Shown here: positions 1-9,540 of the stretch, piece after piece
How the letters are laid out: every line of letters starts with the position of its first letter
Position numbering within the stretch: the first letter of the stretch is position 1
Source: Flavobacterium sp.
Lineage (GTDB): Bacteria; Bacteroidota; Bacteroidia; Flavobacteriales; Flavobacteriaceae
DNA: 64,000 bases
Assembly (NCBI GenBank): GCA_029946065.1
Contig: JAQSDU010000019.1
Coordinates: 124,001 to 188,000, forward strand
Reading direction: 5' to 3'
Notes under the pieces: model-generated
What the model was told of the DNA's origin: nothing
Database searches by the model: none
The model's input: the letters and a program-made list of their open reading frames with translations, nothing else
Translations under genes and position numbers: made by a program

Positions 1-1
1 C

Positions 2-2512
2 AATATCGACCCCTTATTGTACAACTTGCTTTTTGAGCGCTTCTTGAATCCGGATCGTGTATCACTTCCCGATATTGATATCGATTTTGACGACGAAGGC
101 AGGAGTAAGGTTATGGATTATGTAATCAATAAATATGGTAAAAAGCAGGTAGCCCAAATTGTAACTTACGGAACAATGGCTGCAAAATCAGCTATTCGTG
201 ATACAGCACGTGTTTTGGATTTACCACTTTTTGAAGCAGATAAAATTGCCAAATTGATACCGTTGAATTTGAACCTTGCTAAGATTTTTTCCTATGACGA
301 CGCCAAATTAAAAGCGGCTTTGCGTCCGGAAGAATTTGATAAAGTCAAGGAATTGATTGCTTTGGCGAAAATGAATGATTTGGGCGGAGAAACACTACAA
401 CAAGCACAAGTTCTTGAAGGAAATCTGCGAAATACCGGCATTCATGCTTGTGGAGTGATTATTACGCCTGACGATATTACGAATTTCGTTCCGGTGGGTA
501 CCGCAAAGGATTCCGATTTATTTGTAACGCAGTTTGACAACTCTGTGGTTGAAAGTGCTGGTCTTTTGAAAATGGACTTTTTGGGATTGAAGACCCTTAC
601 ACTCATAAAAGACACGGTCAAATTAGTCAAATACCGCACCGGAAAAGACATCGATCCAGACGCTTTTCCGATAGATGATTTAAAGACTTATGAACTCTTT
701 CAGCGAGGAGAAACAGTCGGGATTTTTCAGTATGAGTCTGCCGGAATGCAAAAATACATGAAGGAGCTAAAGCCAACGGTTTTTGGCGATTTGATTGCCA
801 TGAATGCATTGTATCGTCCGGGACCAATTGCTTATATTCCAAGCTTCATCAAACGTAAAAATGGCGAGGAGGAAATCGTTTATGACCTTGATGCTTGCGA
901 AGAATTACTTAAAGATACCTACGGCATCACCGTTTATCAAGAGCAGGTAATGCTTTTGTCACAAAAACTCGCCGATTTTTCCAAAGGGGATGCCGACGTT
1001 TTGCGTAAGGCGATGGGAAAAAAACAGAAAGACGTTCTCGATAAAATGAAGCCTAAATTCATTGGTCAGGCCGAAGCCAAAGGCCATGATGCGACAAGAC
1101 TAGAGAAAATCTGGAAAGACTGGGAAGCTTTTGCGGAATATGCGTTCAACAAATCACACTCGACTTGCTATGCCTGGATTGCCTACCAAACCGCTTATCT
1201 GAAAGCCAATTATCCAGCAGAATATATGGCGGCAGTTTTGTCCAATAACATGAATGATATCAAACAGGTTTCGTTTTTTATGGAAGAATGCAAGCGTATG
1301 GGATTACAGGTTTTGGGGCCAGATGTAAATGAGTCATTTTATAAATTTACGGTAAACGACAGTTATGCGGTGCGTTTTGGAATGGGCGCCATAAAAGGCG
1401 TAGGTTCTGGAGCAGTGGCTACAATTGTTGAAAACAGAAAAGATGCTAAATACAAATCGATTTTTGATTTGGCAAAGCGCATTGATTTGCGTGCTGCGAA
1501 TAAAAAAGCTTTTGAAAACTTAGCGTTGGCAGGTGGTTTCGATTCGTTCACGGGAACACATCGGGCGCAATATTTTCATGATGAAGGCGACGGAATTACG
1601 TTCCTTGAGAAAGCAGTGCGATACGGTTCTAAATTTCAAGAAAATGAAAATTCCTCTCAGGTAAGTTTATTTGGAGAAGCTAGCGAAGTTCAGATTGCAG
1701 AGCCTATTGTGCCGCCTTGCGAAGATTGGAATACGATGGAAAAACTCGCTAAAGAGAAAGAAGTTGTTGGGATTTATATTTCCGGACATCCGCTTGACGA
1801 TTATAAATTTGAAATGCAATATTTCTGTAATGCCAAGTTGGAAGCGCTGAAAAATCTTGAGATGCACGTTAACAAAAGCCTGACTTTTGGAGGTATCATT
1901 ACCAATGTGCAGCATCGAACGGCGAAAAACGGTAAAGGCTGGGCTTCGTTTATGCTCGAAGGATATGACGAAAGTTATGAGTTTAGAATTTTTGGGGAAG
2001 AGTATTTGAAATTTCGTCATTTTCTGATACAGAATAATTTCACCTTCATGAAAGTGTTGGTAAAAGAAGGTTGGGCCGATAAGGAAACCGGAAAAAAAGG
2101 TGAGCCGAGACTACAATTTATGCTTGTGCAATATTTGCAGGATGTATTGACGACTTTTGCAAAAAAATTGATTATTAACTTAAATATTATCGATTTAAAG
2201 ACCGATCTAGTACATCAGTTGAGTCATGTTTTTCAGGAATATAAAGGCGATAATTCGGTGACTTTTGAGGTTTTGGAACTGGAGAAGATCAAAAAAATGG
2301 TAGAAATGGTTGTTGCTGTAAAAGAAGAAACAGACGAAGCTGCTATTGATGAAGCAGTCGCCGAAGAGCAACAATTAAACGAAATGGTCGAAGTGGAGGA
2401 AACAAAAATAGTTACCCGTCTGACTATGCCAAGCAGGAAACTAAAGGTAAAAATTTCAGGAGAATTGCTTCAGGAGTTGGAGAAGTTGTCTGTAAATTTT
2501 AAGTTGAATTAA
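2..2512 (+). CDS. dnaE: DNA polymerase III subunit alpha, 5'-truncated by the window edge
   Basis: This is the C-terminal 836 residues or so of the replicative polymerase alpha subunit (bacterial family C). The frame is open to the left edge, so the true start lies outside; the TTG at 17 is not a start. The fragment opens just before the first catalytic aspartates (PDIDIDF, about residues 24-28) and keeps the third one in KMDFLGLKTL (about residue 192) and the fingers motif NALYRPGP. A helix-hairpin-helix region (KKAFENLALAGGFDSF) and a C-terminal OB-fold (LTFGGIITNVQHR onward) follow. The N-terminal PHP domain and part of the palm are missing only because of the window cut; Bacteroidota DnaE is normally about 1500 aa. 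The gene stands alone and converges on the next one with a 31-bp gap in which I see no clear terminator. Confidence 0.97.
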   Translation, partial: NIDPLLYNLLFERFLNPDRVSLPDIDIDFDDEGRSKVMDYVINKYGKKQVAQIVTYGTMAAKSAIRDTARVLDLPLFEADKIAKLIPLNLNLAKIFSYDDAKLKAALRPEEFDKVKELIALAKMNDLGGETLQQAQVLEGNLRNTGIHACGVIITPDDITNFVPVGTAKDSDLFVTQFDNSVVESAGLLKMDFLGLKTLTLIKDTVKLVKYRTGKDIDPDAFPIDDLKTYELFQRGETVGIFQYESAGMQKYMKELKPTVFGDLIAMNALYRPGPIAYIPSFIKRKNGEEEIVYDLDACEELLKDTYGITVYQEQVMLLSQKLADFSKGDADVLRKAMGKKQKDVLDKMKPKFIGQAEAKGHDATRLEKIWKDWEAFAEYAFNKSHSTCYAWIAYQTAYLKANYPAEYMAAVLSNNMNDIKQVSFFMEECKRMGLQVLGPDVNESFYKFTVNDSYAVRFGMGAIKGVGSGAVATIVENRKDAKYKSIFDLAKRIDLRAANKKAFENLALAGGFDSFTGTHRAQYFHDEGDGITFLEKAVRYGSKFQENENSSQVSLFGEASEVQIAEPIVPPCEDWNTMEKLAKEKEVVGIYISGHPLDDYKFEMQYFCNAKLEALKNLEMHVNKSLTFGGIITNVQHRTAKNGKGWASFMLEGYDESYEFRIFGEEYLKFRHFLIQNNFTFMKVLVKEGWADKETGKKGEPRLQFMLVQYLQDVLTTFAKKLIINLNIIDLKTDLVHQLSHVFQEYKGDNSVTFEVLELEKIKKMVEMVVAVKEETDEAAIDEAVAEEQQLNEMVEVEETKIVTRLTMPSRKLKVKISGELLQELEKLSVNFKLN

Positions 2513-2543
2513 AAGACAGATGCAGCCCAAAAGGTATAGACAT

Positions 2544-4373
2544 TTAATTGTGAATGTTGATTTTTGTAGTGGTTATTTTGGTGTCGGAGATTACTTTGGT
2601 TATGTAAATTCCGTCAGGAAGTGATGCTGTTGAGAATTCATATTGCCTATCATTACCTAAATTTGTTTTGGCAAAAATCAATCTGCCAGTAACATCATAC
2701 AATGTGCAGGTGTTTATAAATGTTGATTCAGGATTTACGAGGACCATCTTTTTTGAGTCGTTATTTTGTAAAACAATAAAGTCTGCTATAGCTGGATTAT
2801 GATTGCCTAAAGTGGAATCAATAGTAAATGTTATTTCGAAACGGTCATTATTTATTCCTGCAGGTAAGTCGATGTTAAAAAAACTATCGGTTATATTATA
2901 ATACTTTTTTTCTTGCTTGTCGTGAATGAAAATTTTTTCGGCATCACTAAAGTTTGCAATATCGCTCACTTTAATTTTATAATTGGCTGGTTGCTGATTC
3001 CTGAAACCAATTGGTATTTTTTTATTAATATCAAAATCGACTGCTTCGATGACAAACTCTTTATCCCTGTCCAATACAAAATAAGTGTCTGTATTATATT
3101 TGTCAAGCAAGTGTGCATCCATCATCCTATCGACGCCATCTGTTGCTGCTTTGTTAAAAACAAGAGCGGTTGTCCTGATTGCTTTGTTATTAATGATATT
3201 AAAAAACCGTATTTGCTGTACGGGTGTTTTCGGAATTATGGTAAATCCATTTTCTGAAACAGAAGGTATTTTAGTTTGCGGTTCATTATTTTGTGTTATG
3301 TTAGAATTTCTTTCAAATACAGAGAGTCCAAGATCTTCTTTTACATAGGCTCTGTAGCTGTTTTGCATAGTAACAAAACCTGAACCGTTACCTTCAATAA
3401 CAAATCCTTGTCCGATTGGCAAATATTCTCTCGGATAATAATTTTCAGGAGATGTTGATGGTGCGTCTTCATCTACAATTACATCTGAAAAATCCTCATT
3501 CCATGTGTAGTGATAAAATATAGCAGGAACAAAAGTGCCGGGACCTTCACGTGTTAAACATGCGTAGGTGCTATAACCACCCATATAATCTGCAAGATTG
3601 TGAGAGTTGATATCTTTGTCCTGTTCCCAAAAATAGGCGATCCCTGTACAATCGGTGTTATCAAACAAGTACTCGCTCAGGTGAACTGCCGAAGGATAAG
3701 GATTGCCAACAAAGGATTCAAAGCCGCTAACTACTCCAACGGCAATATTTCCATTATTAGGCCTTCCCCTAAAGTCATAGCGCTGATTACTGCCAGGATT
3801 ATTTTGAATTCCTAAAACTGTAGTGGCATCTGTTCCGAGTGTTCCCTTCATCGTAAAGCCTTCGCCAGAATTGAGGTCAGTTGCGCTTCCGACATACTGC
3901 CAAGCGGGGTATGTTGTGGCGATAACATATTTATTTATCCATGATTCAGATATTTCAAGTGAACTTGTTGAACATGATCCGTCAAGCCCACTTGTGGTTG
4001 TTACCGGCGTACTTGCTGTTGAAGTGGTCGGACGATTGAACAAAGTAATCCCGAATGCTGTGTTTCCGGATGATGAAAGTGAAGGATCGCCAACGGGAGA
4101 ACACCAATAATTATATTCGTAATTGTCACACGTGCCTTCCTGATAAACAGATAAAATACCTGTTCCTGTGTTGGCTGTGCTCGCAGTACCCTGAAGCAAC
4201 TGCCCATCTTTTCTTAAATAAATTTTACCATTGAGGTTGATGCCTTGATTTACAAACAGGTAGCTGTTAGAAACATAAAGGTATCCATTGGAACTTACAT
4301 TTAATTGGGCATAAAAGTTATTACACTGCAAGAAGATAATATAAAATGTAATGGCTTTAAAAAATGTTTTCAT
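2544..4373 (-). CDS. T9SS type A sorting domain surface protein (paralogue of the 6455-8251 gene)
   Basis: The 609-aa product is a secreted protein. A Sec signal peptide (about residues 1-22, ending FYAQ) leads into a long beta-rich ectodomain. The last 75 residues form a type A T9SS sorting domain (LYDVTGRLIFAKTN, LPDGIYITKV, basic tail). Blocks such as GILSVYQEGT, NNPGSNQRYDFRG and GIAYFWE recur in the protein at 6455-8251, so the two are paralogues. They flank the head-repeat gene 4501-6384, which this one diverges from. Known: T9SS cargo is exported across the outer membrane and usually anchored or released at the cell surface. Inferred: a surface or adhesion role. I recognise no enzymatic motif, and the specific function is unknown. 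Confidence 0.85.
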   Translation of the reverse strand: MKTFFKAITFYIIFLQCNNFYAQLNVSSNGYLYVSNSYLFVNQGINLNGKIYLRKDGQLLQGTASTANTGTGILSVYQEGTCDNYEYNYWCSPVGDPSLSSSGNTAFGITLFNRPTTSTASTPVTTTSGLDGSCSTSSLEISESWINKYVIATTYPAWQYVGSATDLNSGEGFTMKGTLGTDATTVLGIQNNPGSNQRYDFRGRPNNGNIAVGVVSGFESFVGNPYPSAVHLSEYLFDNTDCTGIAYFWEQDKDINSHNLADYMGGYSTYACLTREGPGTFVPAIFYHYTWNEDFSDVIVDEDAPSTSPENYYPREYLPIGQGFVIEGNGSGFVTMQNSYRAYVKEDLGLSVFERNSNITQNNEPQTKIPSVSENGFTIIPKTPVQQIRFFNIINNKAIRTTALVFNKAATDGVDRMMDAHLLDKYNTDTYFVLDRDKEFVIEAVDFDINKKIPIGFRNQQPANYKIKVSDIANFSDAEKIFIHDKQEKKYYNITDSFFNIDLPAGINNDRFEITFTIDSTLGNHNPAIADFIVLQNNDSKKMVLVNPESTFINTCTLYDVTGRLIFAKTNLGNDRQYEFSTASLPDGIYITKVISDTKITTTKINIHN

Positions 4374-4500
4374 ATTAAGTTAATTTTAAGAAAATATTTC
4401 AATAAAATTAAGTTAAAGTATTTTATAATTTTATTTTTTTTAGAAAAAACATTTAGTTAATTTAGTCTGAACTTACGAATTTGAATAAAAACCCTTAATT

Positions 4501-6384
4501 ATGAGAAATTATAAAATCACATTTAATTTGTTTTTAATATTGGCTTCGATTAATCTCTATTCGCAGATTGGTATTAACACTACCGATCCAAAAGCGCAAC
4601 TTGAAATTAAAGCAAATTCTCCTGCCACCAATATTGATGGATTAATTATTCCCAGAGTTAGTGTTTTGGTTACTTCTGGTATGACAAGCGGACAACATAG
4701 CATGCTGGTATATCTCACAACAACAGATGGGAGCAACACACCCGGATTTTATTACTGGTCATGGAACAGTACAACATCTACAGGAGTCTGGCTACCACTT
4801 GGCCTTTCCGGCTGGGGGTTGTTAGGGAACGCCGGCACGTCGGCTACAACTAATTTTCTAGGGACCACAGATAATAATGACATGATTTTTAAAAGAAACA
4901 GTATCATGTCGGGAAGACTCAGTACAAATAATACATCTTTCGGGGTAAGTTCAATGCAGGGAACGTCAATTTCGGGCACAAATAATTCAGCTTTCGGGCA
5001 AATGGCCTTGCAAAATATTTCATCCGGGTCTGAAAATACAGCTGTAGGTGCGGCCAACCAAACCCAAAACGGCGGCGGAACTGCTAATACTTCTATTGGT
5101 TATGGATCGTTGTATGCAAATACCGTTAGCGGCAATAATACCGCCATTGGACGTTATGCCCTTAATGCAAATGCCGGTAATGGTTCGACCGAAGGTGTCA
5201 GGAATACCGCGGTAGGCTCTAACTCAGTACCAAGAAACACTACAGGGATTGATAACGTAGGTATAGGTTCAAACGTTATGTATGAAAATACCACGGGTAA
5301 AAATAATGTCGCAATAGGATCGAGTGCACTGCACGGTTATTCGGGAACTTTAGGCCCGCCAGCAGAAGACAGGATTGCTGTAACGGGCAATGATAATACA
5401 ACTATAGGATATTTTTCTTCCTATTTTACCTCGACCGCTACCCAAAATACAGCCGTAGGTGCATTTGCACAATACAGAAATAAGGAAGGGAATTACAATG
5501 CAGCATTTGGAGACCATTCGCTATTTAATAATTTAGCAAGCAAAAATACAGCTGTTGGTGCCAATTCATTACGTGCAAATACCACAGGAACTTCAAATAC
5601 TGCCGTGGGATATCAGGCATTAACGACAATAACTACCGAAAACAAAAATTCAGCATTCGGATATTATGCCGATGTTGCTGCAGGGGTTACAAATGCTACC
5701 GCAATCGGATATGCTGCTTATGCAGGCATCAGTAATTCTCTGATTCTTGGCAGTGTGCCGGGATTTAATGCACCTGACGGAAGCTCAAACAGTTATGTAA
5801 ATGTTGGTATCGGGACGACTACGCCTCACGCATCACTTCAATTTTCAAACACGTCTGCTAACCGCAAGGTCGTACTCACTGAAGCAACAGATAATGATCA
5901 TCAGTATTATGGTCTTGGCGTAAATGCAAGTGTGTTGCGTTACCAAGTGAGCTCGACTTCAGACGACCATGTTTTTTATGCCGGAACATCTTCTACGACC
6001 TCCCAGGAATTAGCGCGTATCAAAGGAAGCGGCGATCTAAGCATTAGCGGTAAAATTTTGAATGAATCATGGACTACGCCGTCATCACTATCAAATTCAT
6101 GGATTAATACCGGCACAGGATTCAATTCTCTTAGCTATTATAAAGATAAAGAAAATGTGGTGCATCTCAAAGGAACTATTACCGGCGGGACTGTAAGCGG
6201 AAGTAATGAAGTGTTCCAATTGACGACTTATTACAGGCCAACCGGAACCAGTGCATTCACTGCAATTGACAGCAACGGCGGGGTCGCAAGGATTTTAATT
6301 AATTCGAGCGGGTATTTGTATGTGACGCATGGAAATTCATCTTACAACATAAGTCTTGACGGTATTTCTTTCAGAGCCGATTAA
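4501..6384 (+). CDS. Surface protein with YadA/Hep_Hag-like NTAVG head repeats
   Basis: The 627-aa protein has a signal peptide (about 1-21, ending LYSQ) followed by the IGINTTDPKAQLEI segment that commonly opens flavobacterial surface proteins. Residues of about 160-430 are a run of short repeats of the type NTAVG/NTAIG/NSAFG every 14-25 residues. These resemble the left-handed beta-roll repeats of trimeric autotransporter heads. The C-terminal 150 residues look like a globular beta domain ending FRAD, and I see no T9SS sorting domain, S74 chaperone or membrane anchor, so its export and anchoring route is unclear. The same repeat type appears in the 13434-17444 protein. A strong terminator follows the gene. 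Confidence 0.8.
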   Translation: MRNYKITFNLFLILASINLYSQIGINTTDPKAQLEIKANSPATNIDGLIIPRVSVLVTSGMTSGQHSMLVYLTTTDGSNTPGFYYWSWNSTTSTGVWLPLGLSGWGLLGNAGTSATTNFLGTTDNNDMIFKRNSIMSGRLSTNNTSFGVSSMQGTSISGTNNSAFGQMALQNISSGSENTAVGAANQTQNGGGTANTSIGYGSLYANTVSGNNTAIGRYALNANAGNGSTEGVRNTAVGSNSVPRNTTGIDNVGIGSNVMYENTTGKNNVAIGSSALHGYSGTLGPPAEDRIAVTGNDNTTIGYFSSYFTSTATQNTAVGAFAQYRNKEGNYNAAFGDHSLFNNLASKNTAVGANSLRANTTGTSNTAVGYQALTTITTENKNSAFGYYADVAAGVTNATAIGYAAYAGISNSLILGSVPGFNAPDGSSNSYVNVGIGTTTPHASLQFSNTSANRKVVLTEATDNDHQYYGLGVNASVLRYQVSSTSDDHVFYAGTSSTTSQELARIKGSGDLSISGKILNESWTTPSSLSNSWINTGTGFNSLSYYKDKENVVHLKGTITGGTVSGSNEVFQLTTYYRPTGTSAFTAIDSNGGVARILINSSGYLYVTHGNSSYNISLDGISFRAD

Positions 6385-6404
6385 GATGGATTTTAGAAAA
6401 TGAT

Positions 6405-6441
6405 AAAGCCCTGAAGTTTCTTTCAGGGCTTTTGGTTTTTA
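6405..6441. terminator. Rho-independent terminator between convergent genes
   Basis: An 11-bp perfect stem (AAAGCCCTGAA / TTCAGGGCTTT) with a short loop is followed by a T-rich tract. It lies 20 bp after the stop of the head-repeat gene and just before the end of the convergent T9SS gene, so it probably works in both directions. Confidence 0.88.
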
Positions 6442-6454
6442 TATTGCTAACTGT

Positions 6455-8251
6455 TTAATTCTTTACATTAATCTTTTTGCTAAACTCATTCCCCAAAGCA
6501 TCAGTGAGTCTCGCAATGTAAACCCCATCCGCCAAATTTGAAGTTGATAATTCATAACTATCATCACTTCCCAGTTTTTTCGTCAATATCATTTTTCCGT
6601 TAAGGTCAAATAAAGTAAGGTTTTCGAGTGCCAGATTGCTTTTGTTTTGCACCACGGCGTTTTTCGAACTGTTATCATGCATAATTGCTATGCTTTTTTT
6701 TGTAAGTGGATTTGCTCTTAAAACGGTATCGTTCTCAAAAGTCAACTCATACTGACTATTGTTTACACCGCGCGGCAACGTAATTTTAAAAGGTTTTTTG
6801 CTGATATCGAAATATTGTCTTGTTTTTTTATCATGCAGGTAGACCGTCTCTATATTGCTTAAATTGAGCAACCCCTTTACAGAAACTTCGAATTTGGTGG
6901 TAGCGGCATTCCTAAAGCCAATCGGGATTTTTTTATGGATGTCGAAAGTCATCACATCGACAACATATTCTTTTTTATCGCGACCAATCACAAAATAACT
7001 GTCCGCCGGATATTTGTCATACAAACGGGCATCCATAGCATGATCTACAGCGTCGGAAGCGTTTTCGTCAAACGCGAGCGCCGTTTCCCGCACCCATTTT
7101 CCGTTGATCGTAGTGGTTAGGCGTACTTGCGGCACAGCTGCTTTTGAAACCTTGGCATAGTCAAATCCCGAAATGGATTGGATTTTTGGTAAAAAACCTG
7201 AATTTCCAGTTGTGCTGCGTTCAAACTCCGATTGGTTTTCAGCTCCTTCAGGAACAAAAACGCGGTATATATTCTTCATGGTGATTTCGCCGAATCCCTC
7301 GCTAATACGCTCAATGATGAATCCTTGCCCGATTGGTGAGAACCGCCTTTCATAATGATGATCAGGCGTTGATCCGCCTAAGAAAGGTGTATAAACTGCT
7401 GGAACGTAAATGCCTGTCCCGCCGCGGCTCACCGGAGCGAAGGTGCCATATCCGCCTACATAGTCGGACTCAATGTGGGTGTTGGCATTCTCGTCCATCT
7501 CCCAAAAATAGGCAATGCCACTACAGGCGTCGGCATCGGTCAGAAACATAGAAAGGTCGATGGCTGATGGATACGGATTACCAGTCAATACACTATAGCC
7601 TCCATAAAGCGTTGCGGTAATCTCTCCGTTATTTGGACTTCCTCTGAAATCATACCGTTGGTTTGACCCCGGATTGTTAGGAACTCCCAGCACTTCCAGT
7701 GAGTCAGAGCCTGCGGTACCCTTCATTGTAAATCCTTCGCCCGGCGCCATTTGAATTCCTGAAGAGGTATCTGCGATCTGAAAATAGTAGGATGAAGAAT
7801 TTAGCCTATAAATCCAACGGTCTGCTATGGAGAGTGGATTTGCAACCCCGTCCATACCGTCGATATCGTGGTTAATGACAATTGCAGGCGTACTTTCAAT
7901 AGCCGATGTTGGCTGATAGAACATATTTATCCAGAAGTTTTTATTTCCGGAGCCATACACATTTTGATTGCCCACAGGGGCACACCAGTAATTGTATTCA
8001 TAATTATCGCTCGTTCCCTCTTGGTATACCGATAAAATGCCAAGTCCGCGGTTCAATGACAAGCTGGTGTCGTCTGCCTGCAGTAGCTGCGCTTCATTCC
8101 TAAGGTAAAGGTTTCCATCGAGGCTCGTTTCTTCTTTCACATATAAAAAATCATGCGAAACATACACATAATCGTCAGTTGCGATGTGTAACTGAGCAAA
8201 ATTGTTGTTAAATGTCATAATTAAAATCGGAAGGAGTATTGATTTTTTCAT
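6455..8251 (-). CDS. T9SS type A sorting domain surface protein (paralogue of the 2544-4373 gene)
   Basis: This 598-aa protein is the second copy of the family at 2544-4373. I chose the ATG at 8251 because it begins a clean signal peptide (MKKSILLPILIMTF...FAQ). The frame stays open upstream to 8293, but that would place 14 unrelated residues before it. The ectodomain shares long motifs with its paralogue (YQEGTSDNYEYNYWC, GEGFTMKGT, NNPGSNQRYDFRG). The C-terminal T9SS type A domain is visible (LTLFDLNGKMILTKKL, LADGVYIARL, KKINVKN). It converges on the head-repeat gene. Its function is unknown beyond being a probable surface protein. Confidence 0.85.
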   Translation of the reverse strand: MKKSILLPILIMTFNNNFAQLHIATDDYVYVSHDFLYVKEETSLDGNLYLRNEAQLLQADDTSLSLNRGLGILSVYQEGTSDNYEYNYWCAPVGNQNVYGSGNKNFWINMFYQPTSAIESTPAIVINHDIDGMDGVANPLSIADRWIYRLNSSSYYFQIADTSSGIQMAPGEGFTMKGTAGSDSLEVLGVPNNPGSNQRYDFRGSPNNGEITATLYGGYSVLTGNPYPSAIDLSMFLTDADACSGIAYFWEMDENANTHIESDYVGGYGTFAPVSRGGTGIYVPAVYTPFLGGSTPDHHYERRFSPIGQGFIIERISEGFGEITMKNIYRVFVPEGAENQSEFERSTTGNSGFLPKIQSISGFDYAKVSKAAVPQVRLTTTINGKWVRETALAFDENASDAVDHAMDARLYDKYPADSYFVIGRDKKEYVVDVMTFDIHKKIPIGFRNAATTKFEVSVKGLLNLSNIETVYLHDKKTRQYFDISKKPFKITLPRGVNNSQYELTFENDTVLRANPLTKKSIAIMHDNSSKNAVVQNKSNLALENLTLFDLNGKMILTKKLGSDDSYELSTSNLADGVYIARLTDALGNEFSKKINVKN

Positions 8252-8409
8252 AATGAAGATATTTTGTGAAATAAAGTTACAAAAAAATATCAAAAAATAA
8301 ATTTATTACTAAAATAATTTCAAAGCGAGATTTTTATCTTAATTACTAATAACAATGTAGATATAACCAAAACCAATTTCTAATTTCCAAACATTCGAAA
8401 TTAAATGCC

Positions 8410-8417
8410 TAATTTTG
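8410..8417 (+). promoter_or_regulatory. Candidate -7 box of the trxA promoter
   Basis: TAATTTTG matches the Bacteroidota -7 consensus TAnnTTTG and lies 31 bp before the trxA start codon. I find no good -33 TTTG at the expected distance, so this rests on the -7 element only. Confidence 0.5.
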
Positions 8418-8448
8418 TGCTATAAAAATAACATTAAAGAGAAATAAT

Positions 8449-8766
8449 ATGGCATTAGCAATAACAGACGCTACTTTTGATGAAGTAGTTTTGAAATCAG
8501 ACAAACCGGTAATGGTTGATTTTTGGGCAGCGTGGTGTGGCCCGTGTAGAATGGTAGGCCCAATCATTGACGAATTGAGCACTGAATATGACGGAAAAGT
8601 TGTAGTTGGAAAAGTGGACGTTGATGCGAACCAAGAATTCGCAGCGAAATACGGTGTTAGAAATATTCCAACAGTATTGGTTTTTCAAAACGGAGAAGTA
8701 GTTGGTCGTCAAGTTGGGGTGGCACCGAAACAAACGTATGCAGATTCGCTAAATGCGCTTTTGTAA
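8449..8766 (+). CDS. trxA: Thioredoxin
   Basis: The 105-aa cytoplasmic thioredoxin reduces protein disulfides and is itself reduced by thioredoxin reductase. The active site WCGPC is at residues 29-33 within FWAAWCGPCRMVGP. The cis-proline motif RNIPTVLVF and the FQNGEVVGRQVG turn are both present. Length and order match canonical TrxA, and there is no signal peptide. It is monocistronic: a -7 box lies upstream and a hairpin terminator 22 bp downstream is shared with the convergent regulator gene. Confidence 0.97.
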   Translation: MALAITDATFDEVVLKSDKPVMVDFWAAWCGPCRMVGPIIDELSTEYDGKVVVGKVDVDANQEFAAKYGVRNIPTVLVFQNGEVVGRQVGVAPKQTYADSLNALL

Positions 8767-8788
8767 TCTTCTTTATAATAAATACAGT

Positions 8789-8817
8789 AAAGTCCGGTAA
8801 AGTCCGGACTTTTTTAT
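8789..8817. terminator. Bidirectional terminator between trxA and the LytTR regulator
   Basis: A stem of AAAGTCCG pairing with CGGACTTT is followed by a T tract. It sits between the trxA stop and the convergent regulator's stop. The sequence AAAGTCCGG occurs twice in tandem, so two alternative hairpins are possible. Confidence 0.8.
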
Positions 8818-8820
8818 TGG

Positions 8821-9540
8821 TCAGAGTTTTTTGATAATTTCGAAGAACGCTGTTTTTCTTCTGCGCGACAATTCAACGTTATCGCCATTGCTCATCTGGA
8901 TATAGTCTTCACCGTCTGATGACTGGAACGATTTAACGTGTAAGATGTTAATCAGGTTGCTGTTATGGCAACGAAAGAAGTCATATTGAACCAGTTGCTC
9001 CTCAAAATCTTTAAGGGTTTTGGCGACCAGCAATTTTGGTTTATCGGCAAAGAATATAATAGAATAATTACTGTCGGCTTTGATCCGAATAATTTCCTGC
9101 GGTTCGACAACAATCATGTTTCCTGCATTAGAGTGAATCGCGAAACGGCCGGCAACGATCTTAGGTTTGGCTTTGGTTTCGATTCTTTTGATACATTTTG
9201 CAATGGCCTCACTGAGCTCATTAATACTGAAGGGTTTTATCAGGTAATCAAGGGCTTCATTTTTTATGGCTTCCAGTGCATATTTATCATAGGCCGTTGT
9301 ATAGATGACCTCAAAATTTTTTGACGGAAACATTTTCACAAAATCAATACCGTTGATTCGAGGCATTTCTATATCCAGGAAAATAATATCGGGTTTTTTT
9401 TCCAAGACTATACCGTGAGCCTCTACCGGATTTGTATAGGTATTGAGTACTTTTAAAGTGGAAGCGAAGCGGGTTTCTATCATTGCCTTCAATCCGTCAA
9501 CACAGTGCTGTTCATCGTCAATTATAATACAGTTAAGCAT
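8821..9540 (-). CDS. LytTR-family response regulator
   Basis: The 239-aa two-component regulator has an N-terminal receiver domain. Acidic residues are at D8-D9, the phospho-acceptor is D56 in FLDIEMP, TTAYD is at 81-85 and the conserved lysine is K102 in IKPF. A C-terminal LytTR DNA-binding domain (about 140-239) carries IKADSNYSIIF and FFRCHNSNLINI. Its start overlaps the end of the upstream sensor-kinase gene by 8 bp, so the two are co-transcribed and almost certainly a cognate pair. Known: LytTR regulators bind pairs of short direct repeats in promoters. The divergent surface-fibre operon at 12943-17444 is a plausible target, which is inference. Confidence 0.94.
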   Translation of the reverse strand: MLNCIIIDDEQHCVDGLKAMIETRFASTLKVLNTYTNPVEAHGIVLEKKPDIIFLDIEMPRINGIDFVKMFPSKNFEVIYTTAYDKYALEAIKNEALDYLIKPFSINELSEAIAKCIKRIETKAKPKIVAGRFAIHSNAGNMIVVEPQEIIRIKADSNYSIIFFADKPKLLVAKTLKDFEEQLVQYDFFRCHNSNLINILHVKSFQSSDGEDYIQMSNGDNVELSRRRKTAFFEIIKKL

